57,251 nucleotides of DNA from Streptomyces cavernicola (GCF_029968035.1 NZ_JASCIQ010000051.1:1-57251), one strand, 5' to 3'; shown: positions 1 through 7,843, counted from the stretch's first letter. Made by a program: numbers and translations. Notes: generated by a model not told the origin, from the letters alone.

Positions 1-1
1 C

Positions 2-166
2 TTCTGGGCCGACCGCGCCGAGGGCGTGCTCCGCTTCGGCACCGGCGCCGGCATCACCTGGGGCTCCGACCCCGAACGCGAGTGGCAGGAGACCGAGCTC
101 AAGGCGGCGCGACTGCTCGCGGTAGCGTCAGGGACGTACGACGTAATGGGAGGAAGCCGCACGTGA
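2..166 (+). CDS. pabB: Aminodeoxychorismate synthase component I, C-terminal end (partial)
   Basis: The window opens inside a reading frame of which only the last 54 residues are visible. It contains the chorismate-binding-enzyme ending GTGAGITWGSDPEREWQETE followed by LKAARLLAVA. This G-x-GI-x(n)-S-P/D-E-x-E-x-E-L-K signature is typical of anthranilate synthase, isochorismate synthase and PabB. Its stop overlaps the GTG start of the downstream aminodeoxychorismate lyase in a GTGA arrangement. That coupling favours PabB (chorismate plus ammonia to 4-amino-4-deoxychorismate, p-aminobenzoate/folate pathway) over TrpE. The N-terminus lies outside the window, so a PabA-PabB fusion cannot be excluded. 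Confidence 0.75.
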   Translation, partial: FWADRAEGVLRFGTGAGITWGSDPEREWQETELKAARLLAVASGTYDVMGGSRT

Positions 167-984
167 AGATCTGGCTCAACGGCGAGCTGCAGGAGCTCGA
201 CTCGGCTCGCGTCTCTGTCTTCGACCACGGACTGACCGTGGGCGACGGGGTGTTCGAGACCCTCAAGGCGACCGACGGGCAGGCCTTCGCGCTCACCCGC
301 CACCTCGACCGCCTGGCCCGCTCCGCGCGCGGACTCGGCCTGCCCGAGCCCGACCTCGACGAGGTGCGCCGCGCCTGCGCCGCGGTCCTCGAGGCCAACC
401 CGATGCCGCTCGGCCGCCTCCGCATCACCTACACCGGAGGCCTCTCGCCGCTCGGCTCCGACCGCGGGGACCAGGGCCAGACCCTCGTCGTCGCGCTCGG
501 CGAGGTGACCCGCCGCCCGGACAGCACCGCGGTGATCACCGTCCCCTGGACGCGCAACGAACGCAGCGCGCTGGCCGGCCTGAAGACCACCTCGTACGCG
601 GAGAACGTGGTCGCGCTCGCGCGGGCGCACGAGGCGGGGGCCAGCGAGGCGCTGTTCGCGAACACCGTGGGGCAGCTCTGCGAGGGCACCGGCTCCAACG
701 TCTTCGTCGTCCTCGACGGCGAGATCCACACCCCGCCGGTCGCCTCCGGCTGCCTCGCCGGGATCACCCGCGCCCTCGCCGTCGAGTGGACCGGGGCCCG
801 CGAGACCGACCTGCCGCTCGACGTCCTCGACCGCGCCGACGAGGTGTTCCTGACCTCCACGCTCCGCGACGTCCAGGCCGTCCACCGCGTCGACGACCGC
901 CAACTCCCTGGCGCCCCGGGCCCGGTGACCGCCAAGGCCATGCGGATCTTCGACGAGCGCTCGGGCGACGACCTCGACCCGTGA
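163..984 (+). CDS. pabC: 4-amino-4-deoxychorismate lyase (class IV PLP aminotransferase fold)
   Basis: The product is a 273-residue fold-type IV PLP enzyme. It should convert aminodeoxychorismate to p-aminobenzoate and pyruvate in folate synthesis. The start is the GTG overlapping the stop of the preceding pabB-like gene; it gives the family N-terminus MKIWLNGELQ, and a longer frame upstream would run into pabB. The family core is present: an Arg/Asp-rich FDHGLTVGDGVFET segment (about residues 20-33), the presumed Schiff-base lysine K141 in GLKTTSYAEN, and E174 in CEGTGSNVF followed by the phosphate-binding GCLAGITR (about 197-204). Branched-chain aminotransferase and D-amino-acid aminotransferase share this fold; the coupling to pabB supports the lyase role. 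Confidence 0.85.
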   Translation: MKIWLNGELQELDSARVSVFDHGLTVGDGVFETLKATDGQAFALTRHLDRLARSARGLGLPEPDLDEVRRACAAVLEANPMPLGRLRITYTGGLSPLGSDRGDQGQTLVVALGEVTRRPDSTAVITVPWTRNERSALAGLKTTSYAENVVALARAHEAGASEALFANTVGQLCEGTGSNVFVVLDGEIHTPPVASGCLAGITRALAVEWTGARETDLPLDVLDRADEVFLTSTLRDVQAVHRVDDRQLPGAPGPVTAKAMRIFDERSGDDLDP

Positions 985-1043
985 GCGAACCGGCCACGTC
1001 GGAAACCGGATGACCGAGGGGTCCGGCAGCGGGTAGAAATCCC

Positions 1044-1874
1044 GTGATGACCACGACCCTGCGGCCGACCGGGCCGATCCAGCGCGATACGGACGGAGTG
1101 CGTTCACGCACCTACCAAGTGTGCGTGAACAGCCGCCCCGTGGGCACGACCGAGATCGCCACGCACCCCGTCTTCGGCCCCACCGTGGGCCATGTCCGGT
1201 ACCTCGCGATCGACGAGCCGGACCGCCATCGCGGCCGCGGCACCGTCGCCGCGCTCGCCGCCGAGGAGGTGCTGCGCGGCTGGGGCTGCACCCGCGTCGA
1301 GGCGACGATCCCGGCCGCGGCCCCGGCGGCCCTGAGCCTGGCGACGGCCCTCGGGTACGTGGAGCGCAACCGCCGGATGGCCAAGCCGCTCCCCGCCTCC
1401 GGCCCGCCCGAACTGCCGGCAGGCAGCACGGGACGGCCGCTGACCGAGTCCGAGTACCCGGACTGGCTGGCGGCGAAAAAGGCCTCGTACGCGCGGACCT
1501 GGATGGCGCGCGGAGTCCCGGAGGAGCAGGCGCGCGCCAAGTCGGAGCGGGACTACGCCCGGCTCCTTCCGGACGGCCTCGCCACGGCCGGCGCCCTGCT
1601 GAGCGTCCTCACGCACGAAGGCACAGACGTCGGCACGCTCTGGCTCGCACTGCAGGAGGACGGGGCGTTCGTATACGACGTGGAGGTGGACGAGCAGCAC
1701 CGCGGGCACGGCCACGGCCGCTCCCTGATGCTGCTCGCCGAGCGCCAGGCCGCCGACGCGCGAGCAGGCACCATCGGCCTCAACGTCTTCGCGGGCAACA
1801 CCCCGGCCCTGCGCCTGTACGAGTCGCTGGGCTACGAGCCGCTCACGTACCACCTCTACAAACCCCTGCTCTGA
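1044..1874 (+). CDS. Tandem GNAT-family N-acetyltransferase
   Basis: The 276-residue protein contains two GNAT modules. The N-terminal one (about residues 25-115) has a degenerate acetyl-CoA motif with RHRGRG and ends in ALGYVERNRR. The C-terminal one (about 125-275) has a clear V-D-E-Q-H-R-G-H-G-H-G-R pyrophosphate-binding loop followed by GNTPALRLYESLGYE. Two-module GNATs often keep only one active site, and here the second looks canonical. Acceptor substrate is unknown. GTG at 1044 and ATG at 1047 are adjacent possible starts with no strong ribosome-binding site, so the message may be leaderless. It is convergent with the DsbA-like gene, 23 nt away. Confidence 0.8.
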   Translation: MMTTTLRPTGPIQRDTDGVRSRTYQVCVNSRPVGTTEIATHPVFGPTVGHVRYLAIDEPDRHRGRGTVAALAAEEVLRGWGCTRVEATIPAAAPAALSLATALGYVERNRRMAKPLPASGPPELPAGSTGRPLTESEYPDWLAAKKASYARTWMARGVPEEQARAKSERDYARLLPDGLATAGALLSVLTHEGTDVGTLWLALQEDGAFVYDVEVDEQHRGHGHGRSLMLLAERQAADARAGTIGLNVFAGNTPALRLYESLGYEPLTYHLYKPLL

Positions 1875-1897
1875 CCCCGGGCGCGCGGGGCCGGAGG

Positions 1898-2425
1898 TCA
1901 GCCGGCGAGCAGCCGGTCGACGATCTCCTCGATCCGCTCCCGCAGCCCCTCCTGGCTCTTCCCGCCGTCAAGCCGCTCGCCGCCGATGACGTACGTCGGG
2001 GTGCCGGTGACGCCGATCGCCTTGCCCTCGGCCTGGTCGGCGTCGACGATCAGGATGTGCCGGCCGTCGATCAGCGCGGTGTCCAACTCCTCGGCGTCCA
2101 GGCCGATTTCGCGGGCCACGTCCATGAGCAGCGCCTCGCCCTTGCGGTCGAACTCCTCGACACGGGCGAGCACGGCCTCCACGTACGGCCAGGCCTGACC
2201 CTGCTCCGCGGCCTCCTCGGCGGCCTGGGCGGCGGCGAAGGAGTGCTTGTGCTTCTCCAGGGGGAAGTGCCGCAGGCGCAGCTCGATCCGGTCGCCGTAG
2301 CGGGCGCGCAGGGCGCGGACGTCATCGAGGGCGGCGCGGCAGTCGGGGCACTGGAGCTCGCACCAGACGTCGAGCACGGGGCGGGCGGCGGGGTCGAGAG
2401 GGGATCCGAGGGAAGAGTCGCTCAT
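1898..2425 (-). CDS. DsbA/FrnE-like thioredoxin-fold oxidoreductase
   Basis: This is a 175-residue thioredoxin-fold protein starting at MSDSSLGSPL. The redox site is C26-P-D-C29, preceded by another cysteine (C22) in DVWCELQCPDC. The cis-proline loop GVTGTPTYVIGG lies near the C-terminus, and the helical insertion between them is typical of the DsbA family. There is no signal peptide, so it is probably cytoplasmic, like FrnE/2-hydroxychromene-isomerase-type members, and its disulfide or dithiol substrate is unknown. The frame is open further upstream, but the ATG at 2425 gives the family N-terminus and the extension is low-complexity. Confidence 0.8.
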   Translation of the reverse strand: MSDSSLGSPLDPAARPVLDVWCELQCPDCRAALDDVRALRARYGDRIELRLRHFPLEKHKHSFAAAQAAEEAAEQGQAWPYVEAVLARVEEFDRKGEALLMDVAREIGLDAEELDTALIDGRHILIVDADQAEGKAIGVTGTPTYVIGGERLDGGKSQEGLRERIEEIVDRLLAG

Positions 2426-2597
2426 GGGGACAGTCTCACAGGAGCGCCACGAGGCCCCCAACCCGGACCTGACCCTGACCTCAGCGGGGGCCGGACCCGG
2501 AGATCTCCCTGAGGTCGCCCCGGATCGTGGCCCCGAGGACCCCGACCGGTGCACGATGGAACCAGGACGTGACCCCGAGGCCCAGCTGGAGGACCGG

Positions 2598-3056
2598 ATG
2601 CTTGCCGAGACCATCTGCTCCGCCGTGTCCGCGGCAGGCCTGGGCATCGCCGCGATCACCGCGTACCGCAAGCGTTTCCTGACCGCGACCCGGATCGCTG
2701 CCTACTCGCTCGTGCCCATCGGCCTGGTCCTGACCGGGGCCGTCGAGTGGGTCTTCGACCTGGTCTTCAAGCCGAGCACGTGGATCGGAGTGGGCCTCCT
2801 CGGCCTCGCCTGGCTGCTGTTCATGACGACGCGCGCGGTCGAGCGGCGCAGCGGCCGAAGAGAGGTGCAGGCCGCCGAGCAGGACGCCGTCGCCCCGCAG
2901 GCCTCCGCCCCCTCCCTCGGCGCGGGCCGTACGGCGGCGCCCGCCCCGAAGCACCAGGAGAGACAGCAGGGAAAGCAGCGCGCGAAGCAGACCGATCCCG
3001 CACCTGCGGACGACTTCTCGGACATCGAAGCGATTCTGAAGAAGCACGGCATCTGA
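2598..3056 (+). CDS. Conserved actinobacterial membrane protein of unknown function
   Basis: I do not recognise a characterised family. The start is chosen at ATG 2598 because a GGAGG sits 5 nt upstream; the open frame continues upstream to 2424 as charged low-complexity sequence. The 152-residue product has hydrophobic segments at about residues 8-22, 34-55 and 58-75, with the last two probably forming a membrane hairpin. A charged, Gln/Lys/Ala-rich cytosolic tail follows and ends in DDFSDIEAILKKHGI, a short acidic-to-basic helix that looks like a docking tail. It is divergent from the DsbA-like gene. Function is open. Confidence 0.65.
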   Translation: MLAETICSAVSAAGLGIAAITAYRKRFLTATRIAAYSLVPIGLVLTGAVEWVFDLVFKPSTWIGVGLLGLAWLLFMTTRAVERRSGRREVQAAEQDAVAPQASAPSLGAGRTAAPAPKHQERQQGKQRAKQTDPAPADDFSDIEAILKKHGI

Positions 3057-3153
3057 GAGCCGCCGCGAAAGACCACGTGATCCGGCGAACTCCCGCTGGT
3101 ACCGGGCGTGTTGATCCTGCCCTCGTGGTGCCCTGCGCCATGATCGCCGCGAG

Positions 3154-3306
3154 ATGCAGGAAACACCCCGGGGCCAGGTCCCCGCACCCACGTCCGAGCC
3201 GCGAGGCTGCCTCTTCGCGCTCTCCCAGCCGCCCCTGATGATCTTCCTCGGAGTGGTCGGCTGCCTCCTCCTGGCGGCGGCGATGCACGATCTCTATTTC
3301 TTGTGA
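3154..3306 (+). CDS. Small single-pass membrane protein (50 aa)
   Basis: This short frame (ATG 3154, stop TGA 3304-3306) encodes 50 residues. The first 27 are polar with several prolines and a Cys19. They are followed by one strongly hydrophobic segment, LMIFLGVVGCLLLAAAM (residues 28-44), and the tail HDLYFL. A single clean transmembrane helix ending exactly at a stop codon is unusual for random GC-rich frames and supports a real small membrane protein. The ribosome-binding site is weak and no family is recognised. Confidence 0.45.
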   Translation: MQETPRGQVPAPTSEPRGCLFALSQPPLMIFLGVVGCLLLAAAMHDLYFL

Positions 3307-3343
3307 ACGCCGCCCCGCCCCGCTGTCGTGCGCACATCGGCGG

Positions 3344-3904
3344 TCAGCCCGCCGCGGCCTCCTTGCGCCGGGCCCGGTACGCGGCGACGTGCAGACGGTT
3401 GCCGCAGGTCCGGCTGTCGCAGTAGCGCCGGGACCGGTTACGGGACAGATCCACGAAGGCGTGCTGGCAGTCCGGCGCCTCACACCGGCGCAGCCGCTCC
3501 TGCTCCCCGGCGACGATGAAGAAGGCGAGCGCCATGCCTCCGTCGGCGGCGAGGTGGTCGGCCACGGAGGCGCCGGGCGCGAAGTAGTGCACGTGCCAGT
3601 CGTAGCCGTCGTGGTCGGTCAGCCTCGGCGTGGTGCCGGCCGCGGCGACCAGCTCGTTGATGGTGTGCGCGGCGCCCCGCGCGTCGTCCGCCGGGAACAC
3701 GGCGGCGAACCGGGCCCGCACGCCCCGCACCGCCGCCAGGTCGTCCTCGGTCAGCCGCCCGACATCGCTGATGGAATGCGTCCGTACGAAGGCGTCGAGG
3801 GCCGCGACGTCCGCGAGGTCGTCGGGCTTGTCGTCCTCCGGCGCGGAGTTCACCAGTGCGCACACCGCTTCGAGTGCGCACCGGGTGTCGTGGGTGATCA
3901 GCAC
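3344..3904 (-). CDS. CGNR zinc-finger / ABATE-domain regulator
   Basis: The 186-residue protein has an N-terminal ABATE-like helical domain (about residues 1-130, starting VLITHDTRCALEAVCALVNS) and a C-terminal CGNR zinc finger. The finger has Cys pairs in CEAPDC and CDSRTCGNR, with an Arg-rich loop between. Proteins of this architecture are presumed stress-linked transcription regulators that bind DNA through the finger; this is family knowledge, not shown here. GTG at 3904 is preferred because a GGAG lies 6 nt upstream. The frame is open much further upstream, but that part reads as Arg-rich noise. Confidence 0.8.
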   Translation of the reverse strand: MLITHDTRCALEAVCALVNSAPEDDKPDDLADVAALDAFVRTHSISDVGRLTEDDLAAVRGVRARFAAVFPADDARGAAHTINELVAAAGTTPRLTDHDGYDWHVHYFAPGASVADHLAADGGMALAFFIVAGEQERLRRCEAPDCQHAFVDLSRNRSRRYCDSRTCGNRLHVAAYRARRKEAAAG

Positions 3905-3980
3905 GAATCGCTCCAGGGCCTTGGGTCCGGGCGGGCGCCCGCTGATGCTGGCCGATGCTAGCGGCTCGATTCGAACACAT

Positions 3981-4020
3981 CGGTGCCGTCGCTGCGGGGG
4001 AACCCGCGGCGACGGCACCG
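3981..4020 (-). terminator. Hairpin terminator downstream of ssgB
   Basis: The arms 3981-3992 and 4009-4020 form a perfect 12-bp stem (CGGTGCCGTCGC and its complement). An inner GCGGG/CCCGC stem extends it to about 18 bp around a short GGAA loop. It lies about 80 nt past the ssgB stop and has no U-tract. Confidence 0.7.
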
Positions 4021-4101
4021 AGCACTGCCTGTATGAGGTTGTCTGGGCCCGCGCCGCCTCCCCGAGTCGGGCGGCTGCGGGCTGCTTGCCGGTCGGCCTC
4101 G

Positions 4102-4515
4102 TCAGCTCTCGGCGAGGATGTGGGAGAGCTCCGTGTCGAGGTCGAAGTGACGGTGTTCGGTACCGGGTGGCACCGCGGCGTCCGTCCTCTTGAGGAAGGA
4201 TTCCAGGGCCCGCGCCGGGGCCTCGAGCAGAGCCTCGCCTTCCGGAGAGCTCAGGGCGATGCAGACGACGCCCTGACCGTGACTGCGTGACGGCCAGACA
4301 CGGACGTCGCCGGTGCCCGTGGGCCTGTGCAGACCCTCGGCGAGAAGGTCGCGGGCGAAGACCCACTCGACCGTCTCTTCGGCTCCGGTGTGGAAGGTGG
4401 CGTGCACGGCGTAGGGATCGGCCGTGTCATACCGCAGTCCTGCGGGTACAGGGAGTGAGGACTCGCTCGACACAACGAGGCGCAGGTGCAGCTCGCAGCT
4501 GACCGTGGTGTTCAT
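4102..4515 (-). CDS. ssgB: SsgB, sporulation-specific cell division activator
   Basis: The 137-residue product begins MNTTVSCELHLRLVVSSESS, which I recognise as SsgB, the archetypal SsgA-like protein of Streptomyces. From the literature, SsgB marks future septum sites in aerial hyphae and recruits FtsZ. The length matches the S. coelicolor protein (SCO1541). Residue 128 is Thr (FDLDTELSHILAES), the position reported to vary between species that do or do not sporulate in liquid culture. An AAAGG lies about 11 nt upstream of the ATG, and a sigma-H-like promoter is present further upstream. The gene is monocistronic, with its own hairpin terminator. Confidence 0.95.
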   Translation of the reverse strand: MNTTVSCELHLRLVVSSESSLPVPAGLRYDTADPYAVHATFHTGAEETVEWVFARDLLAEGLHRPTGTGDVRVWPSRSHGQGVVCIALSSPEGEALLEAPARALESFLKRTDAAVPPGTEHRHFDLDTELSHILAES

Positions 4516-4574
4516 AAGCGCCAGGGCCTTTCGCTCAGTGTGCGCTCGGGGATTCGCACGTCGGCGAAATCGAC

Positions 4575-4600
4575 ATGCCACCTACGATGCCGTTGTAAAC
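4575..4600 (-). promoter_or_regulatory. Candidate sigma-H-type promoter of ssgB
   Basis: On the minus strand a GTTT box (4600-4597) is followed after 16 nt by TGGCAT (4580-4575). This resembles the sigma-H consensus GTTT-N14-16-GGGTAT, and ssgB of S. coelicolor is reported to be sigma-H dependent. The inferred start point is about 50 nt before the ATG. The -10 matches at only 4 of 6 positions. Confidence 0.4.
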
Positions 4601-4704
4601 CCCTCTGAGGGATTTGAGAGGCTTTCAGTAGCTCGTACAGCCGTCGGGCCGTTCGTTCATACGTCCATTCCGGTGACGCGTTCCCGTCCGGTAATGTCGG
4701 CCGT

Positions 4705-5148
4705 ATGAATACGGGGAGTGACGAGCGCAGTGAGGTGGGCTCGGCCGCCGAGCCGGCCGCCGCAGCACAGGACGAGCAGGGGCTCGGATCCAAAGCGCCG
4801 AAGTTCATCAAGCGTCGCCGTGCTCTGCACCTGAGCTGGCAGGTCGGCGTCTTCATCGTGGGTCTGGCCGTCGTGGTCGGCGGCATCATCATGCTGCCGC
4901 TGCCTGGTCCCGGCTGGGTCGTGATCTTCTGCGGTATGGCGATCTGGGCGACGGAGTTCGTGTGGGCGCAGCTCGTGCTGCGCTGGACCAAGCGGAAGGT
5001 CACCGAGGCGGCGCAGCGCGCGCTCGACCCCAAGGTGCGCCGGCGGAACATCATCCTGACGTCCGTCGGCCTCGTGATCATCGGCGTCCTGCTCGGGATC
5101 TACGTGTGGAAGTTCGGCATCGTCATGCCGTGGAAGATCGACGAGTGA
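4705..5148 (+). CDS. TIGR02611-type PGPGW transmembrane protein
   Basis: The 147-residue protein has a polar N-terminal tail (about 1-40) and then three hydrophobic segments (about 44-64, 68-85 and 117-138). It carries the signature LPLPGPGWVVIF (the PGPGW motif, about residues 65-76), which defines a small actinobacterial membrane family without known biochemical function. A TAATGT -10-like box at 4692-4697 places the transcription start at or next to the ATG, so the message is probably leaderless. It is divergent from ssgB and precedes tRNA-Val. Confidence 0.8.
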   Translation: MNTGSDERSEVGSAAEPAAAAQDEQGLGSKAPKFIKRRRALHLSWQVGVFIVGLAVVVGGIIMLPLPGPGWVVIFCGMAIWATEFVWAQLVLRWTKRKVTEAAQRALDPKVRRRNIILTSVGLVIIGVLLGIYVWKFGIVMPWKIDE

Positions 5149-5212
5149 GGGCGCTGCTCGCAGGCGTGGTCAAAGGCCCGTCTGAAGTGCGGTAATGTTC
5201 TCTGTGCGCCCG

Positions 5213-5284
5213 GGGCGATTAGCTCAGTGGGAGAGCGCTTCGTTCACACCGAAGAGGTCACTGGTTCGAACCCAGTATCGCCCA
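5213..5284 (+). tRNA. tRNA-Val(CAC), copy 1
   Basis: The 72-nt gene folds as a cloverleaf. Acceptor GGGCGAT pairs with ATCGCCC, the D stem is GCTC/GAGC, and the anticodon stem CTTCG/CGAAG carries loop TTCACAC (anticodon CAC, reading GUG valine codons). The variable loop is AGGTC and the T arm is ACTGG-TTCGAAC-CCAGT. CCA is not fully encoded. A TAATGT -10-like box lies at 5193-5198. The sequence is identical to the copy at 8404. Confidence 0.97.
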
Positions 5285-5290
5285 CCCGGC

Positions 5291-5327
5291 CGAAGGTCCG
5301 TGAGACATCCCGTCTCACGGACCTTCG
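5291..5327 (+). terminator. Terminator of tRNA-Val copy 1
   Basis: A perfect 16-bp stem (5291-5306 with 5312-5327, arm CGAAGGTCCGTGAGAC) encloses a 5-nt loop directly after the tRNA. It also lies before the stop of the convergent membrane-protein gene, so it may act in both directions. Confidence 0.85.
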
Positions 5328-5352
5328 TCGTTTCCGCCCTTCCGCGGTGGTG

Positions 5353-7776
5353 TCAGTGCATGCGGCCGAGGGCGTCCCGCAGCCGTCTGGCGTCGCGCAG
5401 GCGCTGTTCGTACGTCGCGCCCACGGCGAGCAGGAGCAGTCCGGCCAGGGCCGGGGGCAGCCAGCGGGGGAGGGCGCCGACGACCTGGACGACGTACGGC
5501 GCGAGCTCGTGCGCGGCGACCAGGGCGAGCACCGTGCCGCCGAGCGTCAGCGGGGCCTGCAGCCGGTGGTGGGCGCCGAGCAGCGTGACGGCCAGGGCGG
5601 CGAGGCCGAGCAGGAGCGGGCGCAGCCAGTGCGGGTCGGTCCAGGCGGCGATCAGGCTGGGCAGCAGAGTGGCGGCGAGGCCGGGCCCGTAAGCGGACCA
5701 GGAGGACGCCTCAGGGGCGCGTCGGCGGCGCAGGAAGCCGACCGCGAGCGCGGGGAGCGTCACCGGCAGCGTGTACGCCTCAGGGGCCGTCACGTCCCAT
5801 GCGGCCAGGCGCACCCAGCACGCCGCGGCGAACAGGGCGCCCGCGGCGTACGACACCGGGCGGCGGTCGGGGCGCAGGGCTGTGGCTGCCGCGATCACGC
5901 CGGTCAGGGCGAGGGTCAGGGCCAGGCTCGGGGCGTGGCCGGAGGACAGCGCCACGGCGAGGCCGGCGGCCGCCGCGCCCTCGATCTCCAGGGGCAGGGC
6001 GACGCGGAGCGTGCGCAGACGGGCGGCGAGCAGCGCGGTCGCGACCGGCACCGCGAGGACCACGAGGGCCGTGCGGTGCGGCGGCAGGTCGAGGGCGGCC
6101 GGGCCTGCGACGGCGAGGGCGGTGGCCCAGAGCGTCGCGGTGCAGGCGAGGAGCGCGCGGCGGGCGTCGTCCGCGTGCAGCGCGGCGGCCGCGACGCAGC
6201 CGGCGAGCAGGGCGGCGAGCACCGTGAAGGTCGCGGGCTCCGTGGCGAGGGACAGCAGCGCAGCGCCCACCGCCGAGGTCAGGCCGCAGGCGAGCAGGAC
6301 CCATGCGAGGTGCGGACGCGCGGCGCGGGCCAGCGCGGTGGCGGCGCCCAGGGACGCCAGGGCCAGTGCGGTGTGCGTGGCGAGAGCGGCCGCGTAAGGG
6401 AGTTCGAGGGTCAGGGGCAGGGTGGAGAGCGCGGACCAGAAGAGGGCCGGAGCGGCGCAGGCGGCTGTGGTGCTTCGGGCGCGCCATGCCTCGTCGGCCC
6501 GTGTGAGCCGGTGCGCGGCCCAGGCGGTGGCGGCGAGCGCGAGCAGCGTCACCGGGACTGCCGCTCCGGCGGTGACCGGGGCGTCCAGGTAGGCCTGACG
6601 CGGCGTGCCCGTCCAGGTCAGCTCGGCCCAGCGCGCCAGGCCCGCGACGGAGAGGGCCGCGGTCGGCAGGGCCCACAGCAGCGCGACGCCGACGGGCACC
6701 GCTGCGGCAGCGGCCAGGCCGCGTCGTACGGCCAGGGGGAGTCGGGTGCGTACGGCCGTCAACAGGGTGATGCCGCACAGGAGATGGGCCGGGACCGTCC
6801 AGGTCTCGGGGAGGGCTGTGCGCAGGACGCCGCCCGCGGCGAGGACCGTGGCGAGGCCTGCGACGGCGGCGCAGGCCGTGGCCGACGGGGCGTGCGGGGT
6901 GCGCAGAGCCGCGCCCAGGGCGATCGCCGCGGCGAGGAGGAGCAGGACGCCGGCGCGCGCGGCCGCGGCCGGGTCGGCGGCCGTCCAGGACAGGGCCGTC
7001 GCGATCGTCAGGGCGATGAAGCCGAGGAGGGCCGCGCCGGACGCGGCCGTGGCGCGGACGGAGAGCCGCTTGACCCACAGGGCGAGGACCGTGTCAGCCG
7101 AGGCCGTGGCGAGCAGGGCGACCGTCAGGGCGTGTGCGCCGCCTTCGGCCGCCAATGTGCCGAGGAACAGCGGGAGTTGAGCCGCTACCACGGCGGTCGG
7201 CAGCGGTGCGTGCAGCCGGGGCAGGGCCGTTCCGTACCCGGCCCAGAGGGCGGAGAGCACGGCCGAGGCGATCGCCGCGTAGGCCGCGCCGTCCGCGTCC
7301 GGCACCGCGACCCGGTGCAGGGCGTACGCGTCGAGGACCGTCAGGACCAGGCCGAGCGCGGCCACCGCCTCCGCCGTCGCGGCGAGGCCGCGGCGCTGCA
7401 GCAGGACGGGCACGCCGAGCGCCGCCAGGGTCACCGCGCCGAGCACGGCCGAACGGCCGGCGATGCCCATGTGGCCCCAGCTGACCAGCGTGAACGCCAG
7501 CGCGGCGACGGTCAGCAGGAGCCCGCCGAGGACGAGCAGGACGTTCTGCACGCTCGGCGGGGACGACTCCGCGCGCGGGCGCGGGCCCCAGGCCTGGGGT
7601 GCGGGTCCGGCCGGCCGGGGCGGCGCGGTCGGCGCGGGCTGCGGCGCCGACCGCTGGGCCAGGACCGACACCAGCCAGGCCCGGCGGGCCAGCAACTGGG
7701 TGCGGCGCGCCTCCAGTTGGCCCAGCTCGTGGTCCAGGATGCGCAGCTCTTCGGCCGGTGACGGAAAGGTGGTCAT
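5353..7776 (-). CDS. Very large polytopic membrane protein, unknown function
   Basis: The roughly 807-residue protein starts MTTFPSPAEELRILDHELGQ. It opens with a predicted coiled coil (about residues 5-40, LDHELGQLEARRTQLLARRAW), then a Pro-rich linker (about 45-75). The rest is an almost continuous run of Ala/Leu/Val-rich transmembrane segments, probably more than 20. No catalytic or transport motif is recognised. Topologically it resembles DUF2157-like multi-spanning proteins with an N-terminal cytosolic coiled coil, but I cannot assign a family. An in-frame ATG at 7812 is an alternative start. It is divergent from the SRPBCC gene across a palindromic site. Confidence 0.75.
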   Translation of the reverse strand: MTTFPSPAEELRILDHELGQLEARRTQLLARRAWLVSVLAQRSAPQPAPTAPPRPAGPAPQAWGPRPRAESSPPSVQNVLLVLGGLLLTVAALAFTLVSWGHMGIAGRSAVLGAVTLAALGVPVLLQRRGLAATAEAVAALGLVLTVLDAYALHRVAVPDADGAAYAAIASAVLSALWAGYGTALPRLHAPLPTAVVAAQLPLFLGTLAAEGGAHALTVALLATASADTVLALWVKRLSVRATAASGAALLGFIALTIATALSWTAADPAAAARAGVLLLLAAAIALGAALRTPHAPSATACAAVAGLATVLAAGGVLRTALPETWTVPAHLLCGITLLTAVRTRLPLAVRRGLAAAAAVPVGVALLWALPTAALSVAGLARWAELTWTGTPRQAYLDAPVTAGAAVPVTLLALAATAWAAHRLTRADEAWRARSTTAACAAPALFWSALSTLPLTLELPYAAALATHTALALASLGAATALARAARPHLAWVLLACGLTSAVGAALLSLATEPATFTVLAALLAGCVAAAALHADDARRALLACTATLWATALAVAGPAALDLPPHRTALVVLAVPVATALLAARLRTLRVALPLEIEGAAAAGLAVALSSGHAPSLALTLALTGVIAAATALRPDRRPVSYAAGALFAAACWVRLAAWDVTAPEAYTLPVTLPALAVGFLRRRRAPEASSWSAYGPGLAATLLPSLIAAWTDPHWLRPLLLGLAALAVTLLGAHHRLQAPLTLGGTVLALVAAHELAPYVVQVVGALPRWLPPALAGLLLLAVGATYEQRLRDARRLRDALGRMH

Positions 7777-7819
7777 GCCTGCAGTGTGGTCCGGGTCACG
7801 GCGACCCGGCATGGGCGTA

Positions 7820-7843
7820 CGTACTCAGATACGGCTGAGTACG
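7820..7843. promoter_or_regulatory. 9-bp inverted repeat in a divergent promoter region
   Basis: CGTACTCAG (7820-7828) is repeated in inverted form as CTGAGTACG (7835-7843) around a 6-nt centre. It lies between the divergent membrane-protein and SRPBCC genes, 28 nt before the SRPBCC ATG. The size and position fit a dimeric repressor operator; the regulator is unknown. Confidence 0.5.

Noticed and set aside
3967..3990. LexA box (CGAAC-N4-GTTCG) near the ssgB terminator
   Set aside because: Only a left half-site is present; no matching right half at the correct spacing.
5227..7761. An 844-codon plus-strand frame through tRNA-Val and the large membrane-protein gene
   Set aside because: It is Gly/Arg/Gln-rich low complexity and starts inside a tRNA; the minus strand gives a coherent membrane protein.
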